Part shown: piece by piece, positions 1 to 16,312 of the stretch
Numbering within the stretch: the stretch's first letter is position 1
How the letters are laid out: every line of letters starts with the position of its first letter
Assembly: GCA_018398765.1 (NCBI GenBank)
Contig: JAHBMJ010000272.1
Span: forward strand, 1,313-51,732
Source: Chromera velia
Taxonomy: Eukaryota > Sar > Chromeraceae
Direction of reading: 5' to 3'
DNA length: 50,420 bases
Made by a program: the position numbers and the translations under genes
The notes under the pieces: generated by a model
Database searches by the model: none
Told to the model about the DNA's origin: nothing
The model's input: only the letters and a program-made list of their open reading frames with translations

Positions 1-310
1 GGGGGGGGGGGGGGTGTGCGTGAGAGTGAGAGCGTGTGTGACTTATTCCATGGTCAAGCAGCCTCACTGTGAGCGTCTCTGGAGACGCATGGAAAGTATA
101 TTTGCACATTCGGAGGGAGGGTGGAGAAGCTCACTGGTCTTGGAAAGCTGGTGATGTAGTGCTCCAGACACTGGAATCATACTGTGTAGTAAAGAGACAG
201 AACATCAGGATGCGACCTCCAAGAAATTGTATTAATATATAGAGTAGCTTTGAGAGCCTGATTTTCAGTGCAGGTCCAACCCCCAAAACTGTGTGACTGT
301 CTGCGTGCAG

Positions 311-2567
311 GTGTGCACTGCCTTCTGCTGGTCTAGCCATGTGGGCGGTGAAGCAGGGAGTCGGACAGCACGGATTTCTCTGCCCTTCGGACTTCAAAAA
401 GGAGTGGGCACCCTTTCCATGGTGCTCGTCTGGAGGCATCGTTGACGGGAAGCCGAAAAAAGATTGGCCGGACGGATGCTGGGCCAAGTACCTCTCGGAC
501 GTTTTCGACCACTCGAAGAGTTGCAAAGGGCTTACTACCGAGGATCCTCAGCTACCTCCCCTTTCTCAGATGGGCGAGTGCTCGAGGAATTTCTTCAGAG
601 CAAGCGAGAAACACGCAGACCTGATGAGCTACCTCAATCCGGCTATGATGATGAGCCAGGTGGGTGAAGACAGGAAAGTCCTTCTTGAATATTTCTATGG
701 TGTTGCTGCATCTGATTTTGCTTGTGCAGAATCCTGAAATAATAATAAAGGGGGTGAGAGACGAATCGAATGACAGAAGCAGGCGGCAGAACTTGTGATC
801 AGTGAGCTTTCAGAAAGTGACTGCTATTGCTGCTTTTCCGCGATTCCACGACTTGTTTCATCGTTAGTGCAGAAAGACTGACGTGGTCAATTTTTCACGA
901 GATCGTCTGTGTTCGTTTCCAAGGTGTCCGGCGTCAAAATTCGTGTATGTGTGAAATCTCCCTATGAAAGAATAGGTGATGAGAAGGGGTAACGGATCTG
1001 TGTTGCATCGATATACATACGGGTCCTCGTGTGTTGCACTGTTGCGCTGTTGCAGGCTCACTTGCTTCTTGTGATGACGGCTCGGGACTTCATGAAGAGG
1101 GCGAGAGTAGAGGGGGACTGGTGGGGGACAAATGCGTGTGTTGACAAAACAGATGTGACCATGGATCCGAAAACTCTGGTTGAGTATGCAGAGGGGTAGG
1201 TTGTTCGGATAAGTTCTCTCTCTGCATAGGAGGGCATTTTTTGGTAGTCAGTCTGGGTTTTCGATTCTGCCGCCTTCTTTCTGCTTGCCGCCTTCTTTCT
1301 CTGAATATCTCCGAATGTCTGCCTTTAGGGTCTTTCTCCTTTTGTTTTCTCTCTACCTTTGCGCGTCTCTCTCCCTCTGGGCCTACCATTCCGTGTCTGT
1401 CGGTCCCTGCGTCTGTTGGCGGCTCCAGTCTCTGTGGTCCCTTCGCTGTCTTCTCTTGTGCGTGTTCAAACGAGGAGCTTGGAGAAGACTTCCGCATTCC
1501 TGTCTTGGCCTATCGGACCCTGTTTCGCGTTGTGTGGCTAAGCGAACATGGAAAAAAGAAGTCGAAGAAAGAAAGCCAAGCCCTCACTCACTCACTCGAT
1601 CGATTGATTGATTGATTGATCTATAAATACGGCTGCATGCAGGTACATCCGGCCGAACGTTTGGCGTTCCGTCTCGACGAGTCAAACGCGTGCAGGAAAC
1701 TTTCAGGTCGATATCTACAAAAATGCTCCTGCATGGTGCGACACATGTTGCACTATACTTTTTTGTAAGCATCTACATTCATTGCGCCTGCTCCGAACGA
1801 ATCCATCGTGTGTGTCTCCTGGAGCAACATCGGATATGATGAGTTTTCACGCACGACACAATCTTCAGCTGATCGAGTCTGCCCATCGACGTTCGAACAC
1901 TTCTTTTTTCATGCGATCCCGCCCGCGCTCACTTTGCGCACCAACCGTAAAAATACACTCCAGACAAGTTCGCGCGCACTCATTGGTAGTCCGAGAAGGC
2001 TTTCTGGTTGCACAGTCCACCGCTCCCTAATTCTCTTTTCTTTCAATTCAGGTCAACGGAACATCCAAAATTTATCACTGCGAACGTCCAGTCTTCCCTG
2101 TCCATATCGAATGGGAAAATCGGTGGACCCAAATTCCTGAATGGCGCAACATCTCCCTCCGGTGGGACTGGCTCGAAGCCTCTGGTGGGCCCTCGGGGGG
2201 GTTCTACGCCAAGAACGTGACGCTCGGAGGGAGCACCCGTGAGGTCTTTTTCCTCAGAAACGGCACTTGCTTTACGGATGAGTTCTGTGCGGCAAAACCC
2301 GAACAGACGGGATGTGAAAGCACCCTAGACCCACTCACGTACCACAGATGCGACCCCAACCCTCCGCCCAAACCGGGCCCCCCGAAATTGCTCGCAGTCG
2401 ATGGCCAACTAAATGCAGGTGTCTCTGCTGATGCGCTTGAGATTCCTTCTTCCTCTGCTAACTATAGCTGGGTCGGTCCTTCTTACAACTGGTCTGCTGT
2501 CCTTGGAGACGCGACGCCTCCTCCAGACTTCAAAGAGGAACTGTTGAAGCAACTCTGGGGGTCGTGA
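311..2567 (+). CDS. Secreted or membrane glycoprotein, C-terminal exons only (unknown family)
   Basis: Two exons are supported: 311-659 and 2052-2567, the latter ending in TGA. The first follows a tgcag acceptor and ends at CAG|gtgggt. The second follows tttcaattcag, and both sides of the junction are phase 0. The first exon starts in mid-codon, so the 5' end lies left of the window. The joined product is about 288 residues. It is Cys- and Trp-rich and has at least six N-x-S/T glycosylation sequons in the second exon (NGT, NIS, NVT, NGT, NYS, NWS), which argues for an extracellular protein. I recognise no domain. The 1.4 kb intron could hide another exon. The end of the last exon is partly duplicated just downstream. 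Confidence 0.6.
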
Positions 2568-2630
2568 CTGAGGTTTTTTTTTTTTCCTTCAAAGAGGAAC
2601 TGTTGAAGCATCTCTGGGGGGAGTGACGGA
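2527..2630 (+). repeat. Direct repeat spanning the stop codon of the upstream gene
   Basis: A segment of about 40 bases at 2527-2567, covering the last codons and TGA, recurs at 2588-2628 with small changes. The two copies are separated by a short T-run. Confidence 0.85.
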
Positions 2631-3920
2631 GGGAGGAGAATGGGAGATGGGGGGTCGTTGTGGCTTATGTTCTTTTTCACCTCTGGGGGTAGTGGGGGTG
2701 CGCTATTTAGAAGGACAAGGGGCGATGGAGTGTGTACAGTCCCAGAGAATGACAGGGACAGTTCGCGTCAATGCATTTGACTGTTGGATGTTTTTGTATG
2801 CGTCGTACAGATTCTTTTCGTCCTCAGTGCAGTCCGCATCGCTAATCCCGTGTGCGCACAGGTCTCTGAAAAAAGATATTAAACAAGGGAAGTATCTCGA
2901 TCACATCTCTCTCCTTCCCTCTTCCGTTGGCCTTTGTTCTTCTTTTTCTTACCGGTGCTCTGTCGTGCCTCTTCAATTTGTCCTTCTCTTCCGTCCTCTT
3001 GTGCACCCTTTCCTCCTCCGTCTGTCTTCTGCCGCGCGACTGCCTCATCGCTTCCGACTGAGTCGCGTCAGTCAACTGACTGCGTGAGGGGGGGGAAGGG
3101 AAATGCGCATTTTTGCCTTTGAAGTACAAAGGAAGAGTAATTGAGACCGACCGGAGCGTTGAAAGGAAGTTTTCAAGTTCGAAGTGCAGATTGCTTTCTG
3201 TGAATGAAGCGCCTCGTTTGTCAAAGAACTTCCGAGGGGTTCGCTTCAGCAGACAACAGAGGAGTGAATGTTCTAGCTGTGTGAGGGTGTGTATCTGACA
3301 TTCCCTATCAGATGCATACACAGCTAGTATTTTAGTGATACTTTGATAAAACTAGTGATGAAACCATGCAAATTAAGAGAGGCTGGTAATTTGAGACTTC
3401 TACAAACTCTCAAAGCTCTCGCAATAGACTCGCATTTGATGCTATATTTGATGTTACTTAAATTTCTATGGCTTATACTAGCTAGTTAACAACTGTGTAC
3501 TAAAAATGCTAGTAAAAATGATCATATTAAATTTAACTAATATATATAGTCTGTGCTCTTTCAACTTGAATTAAACAACCTTGATAATACTATATAATGT
3601 ACACGTTATAATATATATAATCCATAAGTTACAAGGCACCAAAAATATTTTGTACTCCTGTTGCAAACTATAGATTGCAAAAAGGGGGGGGGCAAGGCAG
3701 ATAAGAAGTAAGGTAAGGTGGAGGTATTCGTGTCAAAGTGTCATGACAGATGAGTCTCTATAGTCTGTGCTCAAGTCTGTACAACGCCTGGAGAAGTCTG
3801 CAAAAGTGATAGTAATACCTAGAGTAATACTGTTAATCCGAAACCAAAGTAATAAATCTAATCTCGCATGTCATCCACTGCAAAGTACGATACGCACAGA
3901 AATGACAAAACAATACGTCC

Positions 3921-3972
3921 GCGCGATAATCGCCCGACGTGCTAGCCAGCGCGGCGATTATTCGCTGCGCGC
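3921..3972. repeat. Imperfect inverted repeat, GC-rich arms in an AT-rich region
   Basis: The arm at 3921-3934 (gcgcgataatcgcc) pairs with 3953-3972 apart from small bulges. The loop is about 18 bases. Function unknown. Confidence 0.6.
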
Positions 3973-5159
3973 AACACGTGTACGTAGCACAAGCCTAGCC
4001 AAGCCCAGCCCAATGCACGGCACGGTCCCCCACCAGATAATGCCAGATACCCTGTACTTCAACTCTTCCGGGTGCCTCACTTGGTTCCCTACATAGAAAA
4101 AGCCTCTATACCGCTTATCTATACTGCCTCAAAAACAATTGTATGGCGTATGTAATATAAAAATTTGTTCTAACATCCGTTATCTGACAGGCCCGTTCAA
4201 GTGTTAACTTTCAGTAACTACCATTAAAGTCTGCCAATTACATGGACCGCGGATCTCCAGCGCTTTGATTCACAAGAAAACCGTTTCTTTTTCCCCTTCT
4301 TTTTGATGGCACCTTGTTTTCAAAGTTGACCTATGATTTGGTCATGATTTCATTAGAATGTCCATTTAGGATTTCTCTTCCCCATCTGTAGGTTTTTCTG
4401 TTTTCTTCCCAGCCGTCTCTTCGACGCCGTGCAATGTTGTCTTGGCCTCTTTCGACCCAAAACTTTGGCAAAAAGCACCTTGGCAGTCTTCGATTCTTTT
4501 CATTCTCTCGAGACTCGAGATCCTGCAGCGATGAAACTGCTTTCCAAATCGAGCCTGCTCCAGCTGACTCCACCTGTCTCGCTTAATCCACGAAAACCCG
4601 CTTTCAAAGTTCCCATGCAGTCTCGGCTTTGAATCCTCATCTTCCTTTCCTTCTTTTGGGACGGTGATTTCGCCAAGTGGGGCACAGACTCTTCTGGCTT
4701 TTCTCTGGAGATATACGTTAAAAAAACACATAAACAGCTTGCCGATATCTACCCTGGTCCTCGATGAACACTCATTGACCGTTCACTTGTGTCTCCCCGA
4801 CTCCGACGGAAGACTCTGTGACACTCTGCTTTTCCCCTTGTAACGCAGATGTCCCACGCGTCTCCCTGCTTCCCTCCCACCCTAAAAAAACATTCACTTT
4901 GAATCCGCCTTCCTCATCGCCAACACAAGCAGTCAGCTTGTCCCCTTGAGACTCCGCCTCCTTCCGCCCTGTTGAAGTCTCACACAGTCATCTGCTTAGG
5001 CCACGCTGATCACACGCCTCGATCACCGTGCTTGCATGGGCTTGTTCTAAGTGATGCCTGCCTGGGCCACTCTGCTGATTTGATCAAAAGATAGGCATGC
5101 ACAAACCGAAGTGGAGTATGAATGTGCATAATTGCTCCTCCACGTCCTCTCTGAAACGC

Positions 5160-5188
5160 TGTCTGTCTGCCTGTAGGTCTGTCTGTAG

Positions 5189-5222
<34 letters not shown>
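5160..5222. repeat. (TCTG)n microsatellite
   Basis: Near-perfect TCTG tetranucleotide repeat, with two TAGG interruptions at its left end. Confidence 0.95.
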
Positions 5223-5614
5223 GTCCTTTCCTTCCTGCTGATTGCACTGAGGTTTTATGTCTCCTTCATTCCTGTCTTGAAGTTTCCCTTCCCATGTGCC
5301 CATCCCAACCGGCCCCATTGGTTCTCCACCCCCACCACAAATTCCCTTCATTGCAAATTTCTTCACGGAACACCCTTCTCCTCACTACAGTGTCTCTGTA
5401 CCCCCCTGCCTGTGGGCGCTATTTTCACCCCCCCCTGAGAGTCTTAAAGTTTTCCCGCCGGTCCGTTAGAATCTCTGTGTCGCTAACGCTTGCATGAAAA
5501 TTTATATGCGCGCTGCAGCTTGCGGGGGACGCAAACGTTTCGGACGCCAAGGCACTTTCCCGTCTCCATTCAACAGAAAATACATAGAGCACCCTCTCCC
5601 TCTCATGAAACAGT

Positions 5615-5617
5615 CAG

Positions 5618-5645
<28 letters not shown>
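5615..5645. repeat. (CAGA)n microsatellite
   Basis: CAGA tetranucleotide repeat about 50 bases beyond the 3' end of the kinase gene. Confidence 0.95.
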
Positions 5646-5648
<3 letters not shown>

Positions 5649-5697
5649 GACAGCCATTCAGTGAGTCAGTCTGTCGGTCGCAATCTTCTGATGTCGC

Positions 5698-7935
5698 TTA
5701 GTTTGAGGCGACTGATCGAGGTTTGAATTTGATCTTCTCGAAGACCGACTGGAGGGTCCTGGGAGTGACGGGTTTCAAGATGACGTCCAGGGCCCCGGCC
5801 TGTCGGAAGGCGTCTGTGTCGTGTGTCTGTCCAGTCAGACCGAGAAAGATCGGAAGAGAAACGGCCGGATAAACAGGAGACGGCAGAGCACCGTCTGTCT
5901 GTGAGGTTGGGTCACGTGGATGATCTTGGGGCGGGGTAGACTCGTCGACCTCCTTCAGACAGTCGGACTCTCCATCGACTGGCGTACTGATGTCCCCGTT
6001 TCCCCCCCCTTTTCTGGTCCCTTGTCCTTCTGCTTCCGTTGTCTCTTCCCCCCCTTCCCTCATCTGCTGTGCGGTTTTGTGTACAGCTTCCTTCTGAAGG
6101 TGCGCAGTGATGGCTTTGATGGCCTCTGGGCCCTCGAGGTTCGGCATGTTGCGATCCATCAGAACCAGTCGGTATCTCTCTGCCTTGTCAGCAAAGCGGG
6201 AGACGGCGGCTGCACCGTCCTCTGCCACCTCGACCGACAGACCCATGCGACGAAGGGCCAGGGAGACGGCCAACTGGCACATCGCGTTATCGTCTACAAT
6301 AAGGACGTCTGCTGTGAAGGTTCTCTGAGGGGGAGTGAGCCTTTTTGCCGGGGCCCCTGAGAGCATCGGGGTCCCCACAGACATCCGTCTCGCGCCGTGG
6401 AGGAGACGGGAAAGAGACTCAAGAGACGAGACGGTGGAAGTGGAGCTTGAGGAAGGCAGCTTCAGACTCTGTAGGACTCTCACAGCTTTACTTGCGGACA
6501 AAAAAGAGGGCGTGCTATGAGGCCGTCGAGATGAGCGGGATCGGAGACGGGAGGATTCTCGGAATGGCTCTGTTGGAAGACGGGAGGATTCTCGGAATGG
6601 CTCTGTTGGAAGACGGGAGGATTCTCGGAATGGCTCTGTTGGAAGACGGGGGGATTCTCGGAATGGCTCTGTTGGAAGACGGGAGGATTCTCTGAATGGC
6701 TCTGTTGGAAGCGGCTTCTTCCGAGTCCACATGGAGGATTGAGTGGGAGTGGTTTTGTTGTTTGAGGACACCGGGCGGATGTCCCCGAAAGGGCTCGAAT
6801 AGATGGAAGACTTGCTCAAGCCTTCTCCACGAGACGGAGAGACGGGAGAAGCACCAGACAGACAAGTCGATCCACTGCCGCCATCTCCCGGTTCTTCTTT
6901 GTCTCTCCCTTCCTCTGCCTCTTTTCGATCGTTCACGACAACCCCTCCCTCATCCTCGTTCTCTCCTATCTCTTTTTCTTGACTGTTCGAATTCTCCACT
7001 GCTTCGCCTTCTGTCTCCACCGCCTCATCCGACCCTTTTTCCCCTTTTGCCTCGACATCTGCAGCACTCTCTTCTCCCAGAGGGGAAGCAAACTCCAACC
7101 AGAACTCTGAACCCGTCCCCCTGCCCTCGCTCTCTACTCCCACCTTCCCCCCACAGTGAGCCTCTGCAAGCGTGCGACTGATGCAGAGACCCAAACCAGT
7201 CCCCCCCCCATTCTGCTGCTGTCCTGCCCTAATCTGGGAAAAAGGTCGGAACAATTTGCCCAGCTCGTCCTTCTCCAGCCCCACACCACTGTCCCTCACC
7301 TCTATCCTCACACGAACCCACTGCACTCTAGGTGAAGAACTGGAAAGTGAGGGAGATGTCTCGCTGCCCGGAGACGCGAAGACGAAGTCAGGCAGTTGGG
7401 ACGCGTGCAGACAACTGCCGGGTGCATACTTGGGGGAGGGGTGCAGCAGAGAGACCTTCAGACGGAGCTCCACTTTTCCGTTCTTGGGTGTGAACTTCCG
7501 GGCGTTGGAGAGGAGATTGTCCACAACCTGAGTGGAGAAGCACACACATACATAGGTGTGGACATGCACAAGAACAGGTACACATACACACTCATACATA
7601 AATACATACACACATGCAGACATAAAGAAAAACACAGAGTCACACACTTTGGACAGAATGTTGTCGAAAAGCGGAGGGGAAGGAATGGACAAGCGTGCAA
7701 GCAATACTTTCCGTCCTTCCTTGCAGACAATGCGTATGCTTTCTTGTTTGTGGCAGCCTACCTACCAACCAAATTAACTTTCGTGTATTAATCTGTCAAA
7801 TAGGTCAGACACTCTCATTCAAAGCGGAAAGACGACGCACGCGCGTGCAGACAGACACGCACATACATGCTCCGGGAAAACCTTCCACTCAAGAATAAAA
7901 AAAAGAAATCAACAAAAAGAAAAAAAAAAGAAGGA

Positions 7936-7966
<31 letters not shown>

Positions 7967-9564
7967 GAAGGAAGGAAGGAAGGAAAGAAATACAGAAAGA
8001 AATACAGAAACAAAGAAAGAAAAAAAAAAAAGATGAATGGACGGGCGAACACACTAACAGAAAGAACTGAAAACTGCAAAGGAAACAACTGCACCCACCC
8101 ACCTGTCTGAGTCTCTGAAAGTCTGCCCACACGAGCACTGGGTTCTCTTTCTCATTCTGCTCAATTGATGGATCCACAAAGACACCCGTCTCAAACTTAA
8201 GTCCCTTTGTCTGCATCACTGAGACCTGTTCTCTGGCGATGGTGTTGAAGAACTTGGTGATGCTACTGGCGGTGAATTCAAATTCGAATCTTCCGCTTGC
8301 CAGCTTCTCGAGGTGCGGCACGTCGTTGCACACCACCGTCATCTGACTCATGGCAGACTGGGTCGTGTCTGTCAAGCTCTGCAAAGAGACGGCTAGGCAC
8401 CGCACCCTGCCCAGCACTGCCGCTCCGTCTTGCGACTTTTCGACTATCGCCTTCATCTCTTCGAGCAGCTCTCCTTGTTCACAGATGAGCAGGCAGGCCG
8501 CAGAGAGGGGGTTCCTGACTTCGTGCATTATGTAGGAGAGGAAAGAGGTTCTCTGACCCTCTGCATCCTGGTGCATGCGCATGTACTCGATGGCAGTCTC
8601 AAACGTCACATTCTTGGAATGTCTGAAAGAAAAGAAACAGACGGAGAGGGAGAATAGCAGGCAGGCAGGACAAACGGGTCAGAGCTGGTTCTTTGAATCA
8701 CAAATCATGCAGACTGAGTCAGGCGATTCGTGTTTTTGTTTGCTTGCCCCTGGATCAACGTACATGCATACACATGCACGAAGAGAGGGGGACAGAGAGT
8801 AACTCAGAGGTAACCACTGTGAGTTCTGCAGTGAATCGAGAAGTCAGTGTACGCAGTGAATCAAAAACACTTAGAACACAACGCAGGATATTCTCTCCCC
8901 CAATTATTCGCCACCCGCCCCTTTTTCTCTCCCCCCTCTCCCCACGCAGAGACACGCAATGTCATGCATGGACGTCCACATGCCAATTGCCTGACCTGAG
9001 TGCGGCTAAGACTCCTGCCCCGAGCACAGCTATGGCCACGGTGTCACTATGATCGTCCGGAGACCCGTACCTACTCACAAACCGCAGTCTCATGAGGAGA
9101 AATCCCAAAAGAAGGTTTGCCAGATAGACTAGAAACGCGTGATGCGAGAGATGAAAAATGCTGCCGGCAGCGACACAGAAGAAGAAAGAGGCCCCATGGT
9201 GCACTGGCATTTTGGAGGCATTCTCGGGAGCTGTTGGTTCCGCAACCGCCAGTGCACAAAAGGAACACAAGAGACACAGTGTGGCACACGCAACGGTGTC
9301 CATCTGGCCTTTCCATCGGAGTGCTATTGTGGGTGCAAACCCAATCATGAACATCACGCAACACCCCGCAAAAGTGAACAAGCCACTCAGAACCCCTGAA
9401 ACCCAGACCAGGGAAAAGGCCACAAGGCCGACTGGTCCGAAGAGAAAAGCAAGGGGTCTGCAGATTCTTTCCATCTGTCTCTGGAGCACCAGAACTCTGG
9501 GCCCGATTCCTTCCGTGTCTTCGGAGGCCATCGGACCTTCTGGTGGCGTTTCATTCTGCTTCAT
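5698..9564 (-). CDS. Membrane-bound hybrid histidine kinase with receiver domain
   Basis: Exons (- strand): 9564-8996, 8622-8103, 7527-5698. Acceptors are ttctttcag and ccactcag, donors gtcagg and gtgggt, giving 972 residues. Residues 1-190 are hydrophobic with about five to six membrane helices and no recognisable sensor fold. The HisKA phospho-acceptor is His223 in MHEVRNPL. The HATPase has an N box at about 364-385 (VVDNLLSNARKF), then an insertion of about 40 residues, a G1 box (RDSGVG, Asp442) and a G2 box (GGTGLGL, about 471). An acidic low-complexity linker follows, carrying five to six 11-residue repeats. The receiver (769-972) has acidic residues in IVDDN, phospho-acceptor Asp821 in VLMDRNMPN, Thr928 and Lys948 (LKP). 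About 75 extra hydrophilic residues sit between its third helix and fourth strand. All residues needed for phosphorelay are present. The promoter is probably shared with the divergent EGF/sushi gene. The N-terminal ATG is the first in an open frame and could be revised. Confidence 0.9.
6535..6715 (-). repeat. 33-bp coding minisatellite in the kinase linker
   Basis: Five to six tandem 33-base units encode the peptide PTEPFRESSRL, with one S to P change. They lie in frame between the ATPase and receiver domains. Confidence 0.95.
7915..8035. repeat. Polypurine (GAAA/GGAA)n tract in kinase intron 2
   Basis: Purine-rich on the + strand, so it is a polypyrimidine tract in the sense of the kinase transcript. 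Confidence 0.9.
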
Positions 9565-10223
9565 ATCGTGCAGACGGTCGGACTGTGTCAGACAAGTCTG
9601 GCTGTGTGGATTTGATTTCGCATTGTCGTCGGATCACCACCGATGTCCATCTCTGTCACAACCTGCACACCTCTCTTTCATGCTTGCGGCGAATCGATGA
9701 GAAGCCTCAGAGAAGGACAGATCTGTCATCACATGCAGGTCAGTCAGTGCGTATATAGGAGTACGGTGCATGGGAGGCCCGCCCGCGCGCGGGCTCGATC
9801 CATGCGTGCATGCACCGGCCCGCGCCGCCGGCAATTTGCGGCTGCATGAGTGACTGACCTTGAAAATCTGTTTGACTGCATGCATGCATGCATGCATGCA
9901 TGAGGTAAAGTGTACATTAATTTATGATAGTAGTGCACTCATATAGACATGGATCGACGGTTGTACAAGCGTCGCACAACCTTGGCTGTACGGTAATAAT
10001 ACTCCATAGAAGATTTAGCTGAATATTCCTGCAGTCGATATTCTGAGATGTCGCGGTGACAGATGTGCCGATCGATCGAGGCCACCCATGCAGACCGTCA
10101 TTGACACGTGCCTGCAATAGTTTTTCTGCAGCGCTTCGGGAAGACGTTCGAGTCTTCGTGGCATCGATCGCCTTTCTTTTCGCGCCCAACTTCACATACA
10201 GGCTTCTTTCTGTGTGATTCTCG
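9565..10223. promoter_or_regulatory. Divergent intergenic region, kinase / EGF-sushi pair
   Basis: The 659 bases separate the start codons of two genes transcribed away from each other, so both promoters must lie here. No AT-rich island is present. A (TGCA)n tract at 9877-9903 is fully self-complementary. No core promoter motif was recognised. Confidence 0.55.
9877..9903. repeat. (TGCA)n self-complementary tract
   Basis: About six TGCA units in the bidirectional promoter region. They could extrude as a cruciform. Confidence 0.9.
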
Positions 10224-14513
<4,290 letters not shown>

Positions 14514-15424
14514 GAAGGTGAGTCGGACTGCCCAGAGTTCGATGAGAGCGTTTAGCTATTTAAAGGTCTGTAGTGCTGAGAGGGAGTGCCTAGCCTTGTC
14601 CTAGACTGAGTCTGTTGGTCCGTTGATCCCGCAGTCAATCCCAGCCTAAAGCTCCTTTGCCCGTAGTCAATCGGAGCCTAGAGCTCCTTTTCTATTCAAT
14701 TGCTTGCAGGTGACGAAGCTTGTAGAAGATCCGGTCCTTGAAGATTCTCGCGCTGAAGTCCCTTTTTGAATTCTGATGTTCTTTTTGGTTGTTGACTCTG
14801 CTTGACTTCTGAGGTTTTTTTTAGATATCCGATTTTAAGATTTGATGCGGGGCATCAGCGATTCCTGATATTTGACCTCTCGATCAGCGACCTTTTTGGG
14901 GTATCAGACTGTGTGCGTCAGCTCACAGCGGTTTAATTCTGTACTTTCAGTGACTTTAATTGAGACGAACTTTGAAGGTTGTTACATTTATTTCTACTAA
15001 AAACTTATGAAAAGCTTTTTAATTCTACATGAGAAGTGCTAACCAATCCATCAAAAATTTCATTACAAGCTGGCTCTTTTTGATTACCAATCACTTGTAG
15101 AATAATACTAGAATTGATTACCCTCTAGTTAGGATTCATATAATTGGGTAACCAACTAGTTGCATATGTTTTCACGATCATACTAGATCATATTTTAGAG
15201 TTTTTTCAGGCATTTGCATGTAAAACATGCAAATGTCCAATTTTAACCGTACGAAAGAATATATATACGTATCGACAGACAGACAGACAGACAGATACAC
15301 ACACACATACACACACACACACACACACATACACATATGCATACACACACACACACACACAGACATACATACACATATACATATATACACACACACACAC
15401 ACACACATACACATATGTATATAC

Positions 15425-15471
<47 letters not shown>

Positions 15472-16312
15472 AAGAGAGAGATAAATCCTAGAGAACAACA
15501 AAAAATGAAGCGGAACGATTTATAAGGGTGAACGGAAAATTCGTCGGAAATGTTACTCTTGAAAGTGCCAGTGAAGTTTTAGCCCTATACTTTTAGCCTT
15601 CAAAGTTTACAAGCCTTTTGAAGGAAAAAAAGTAACAGTACCTCTTAAAATTATATTATCGCACCCCTTAAAATTACATCATCGCAGTGATTGGCAGTGA
15701 TTGCTTAGTTTGGACCACAATTGATTACACAGTACAGTTAGCTAGGAGTAATAAAAGTAGGATGGTTAATTATTAGGCGACCACTAGGCCGCCCGGTTAT
15801 TAATTTTGTGGTTATGGTAGTAGTGTTCCAATGGCAGAGTAATAGATAAAAACAGGCAGATTTAGCCATATTCTGAGTGAAACTTAACCTATAAAACCAG
15901 TTTTAGACTAGTAAAAATCATATTTTGGGCATTCATTAAAAGTTTATTCTAATAAAACTCAATGTTCATCATTTTATGACGAAACTCTAACTAATATATC
16001 ATTATGTATAACATATATTATTTGAGTACGATCATTTCAGGACTTTAAACTGCTAATGAGTTAAGTCGTCAGGCTTTAAAATAGGTCTAGCACTTGTTAA
16101 ATTTTTACCAGAGTTTTTTTTTAAACTACCATGGTAGTGGGACACGCTTTCAAGTCCGCTGGTTACCATCTCATGGTTACCAAACTGACGATAAGTTGTC
16201 GATAACTCGCTACTGGCTAAAAAGGCCGGGCCGGTAGTAACTCCTAACTGTACTGTGTACAATTGATGAAGATCATAGTGGGATTAAGTCTAGCTGGTCG
16301 CCTATGGAGGGC
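14514..16312. other. Convergent intergenic region with AT-rich island
   Basis: No gene is seen between the 3' ends of the EGF/sushi gene and the METTL18-like gene. From about 14780 to 16280 the sequence is AT-rich, interrupted by a compound microsatellite at 15275-15480. Confidence 0.7.
15275..15480. repeat. Compound microsatellite (CAGA, CA, TA, GA)
   Basis: Successive blocks of CAGA, CA, TA and GA repeats. Open frames through it encode only repeat peptides. Confidence 0.95.

Larger units (their letters stand above)
2631..5697. other. Convergent intergenic region with AT-rich island
   Basis: I see no gene in this 3 kb between the 3' ends of the glycoprotein gene (+) and the histidine kinase gene (-). 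About 3290-3720 and 4100-4260 are strongly AT-rich. A hairpin-like inverted repeat sits near 3921-3972. Short open frames at 2842-3321 and 4331-4731 on the - strand lack splice context or family resemblance. Confidence 0.6.

Noticed and set aside
1-14. G-run at the window start (and beside N gaps at 17303-17309, 34527-34539, 38547-38559) as G-quadruplex sites
   Set aside because: All four lie at gap or window edges, so they look like assembly artefacts. Biological G-runs may still have caused the gaps.
4331-4731. Overlapping - strand ORFs of 80-121 aa
   Set aside because: No domain, no splice context, and overlapping ORFs in other frames. Possibly 3' untranslated sequence of the kinase gene.
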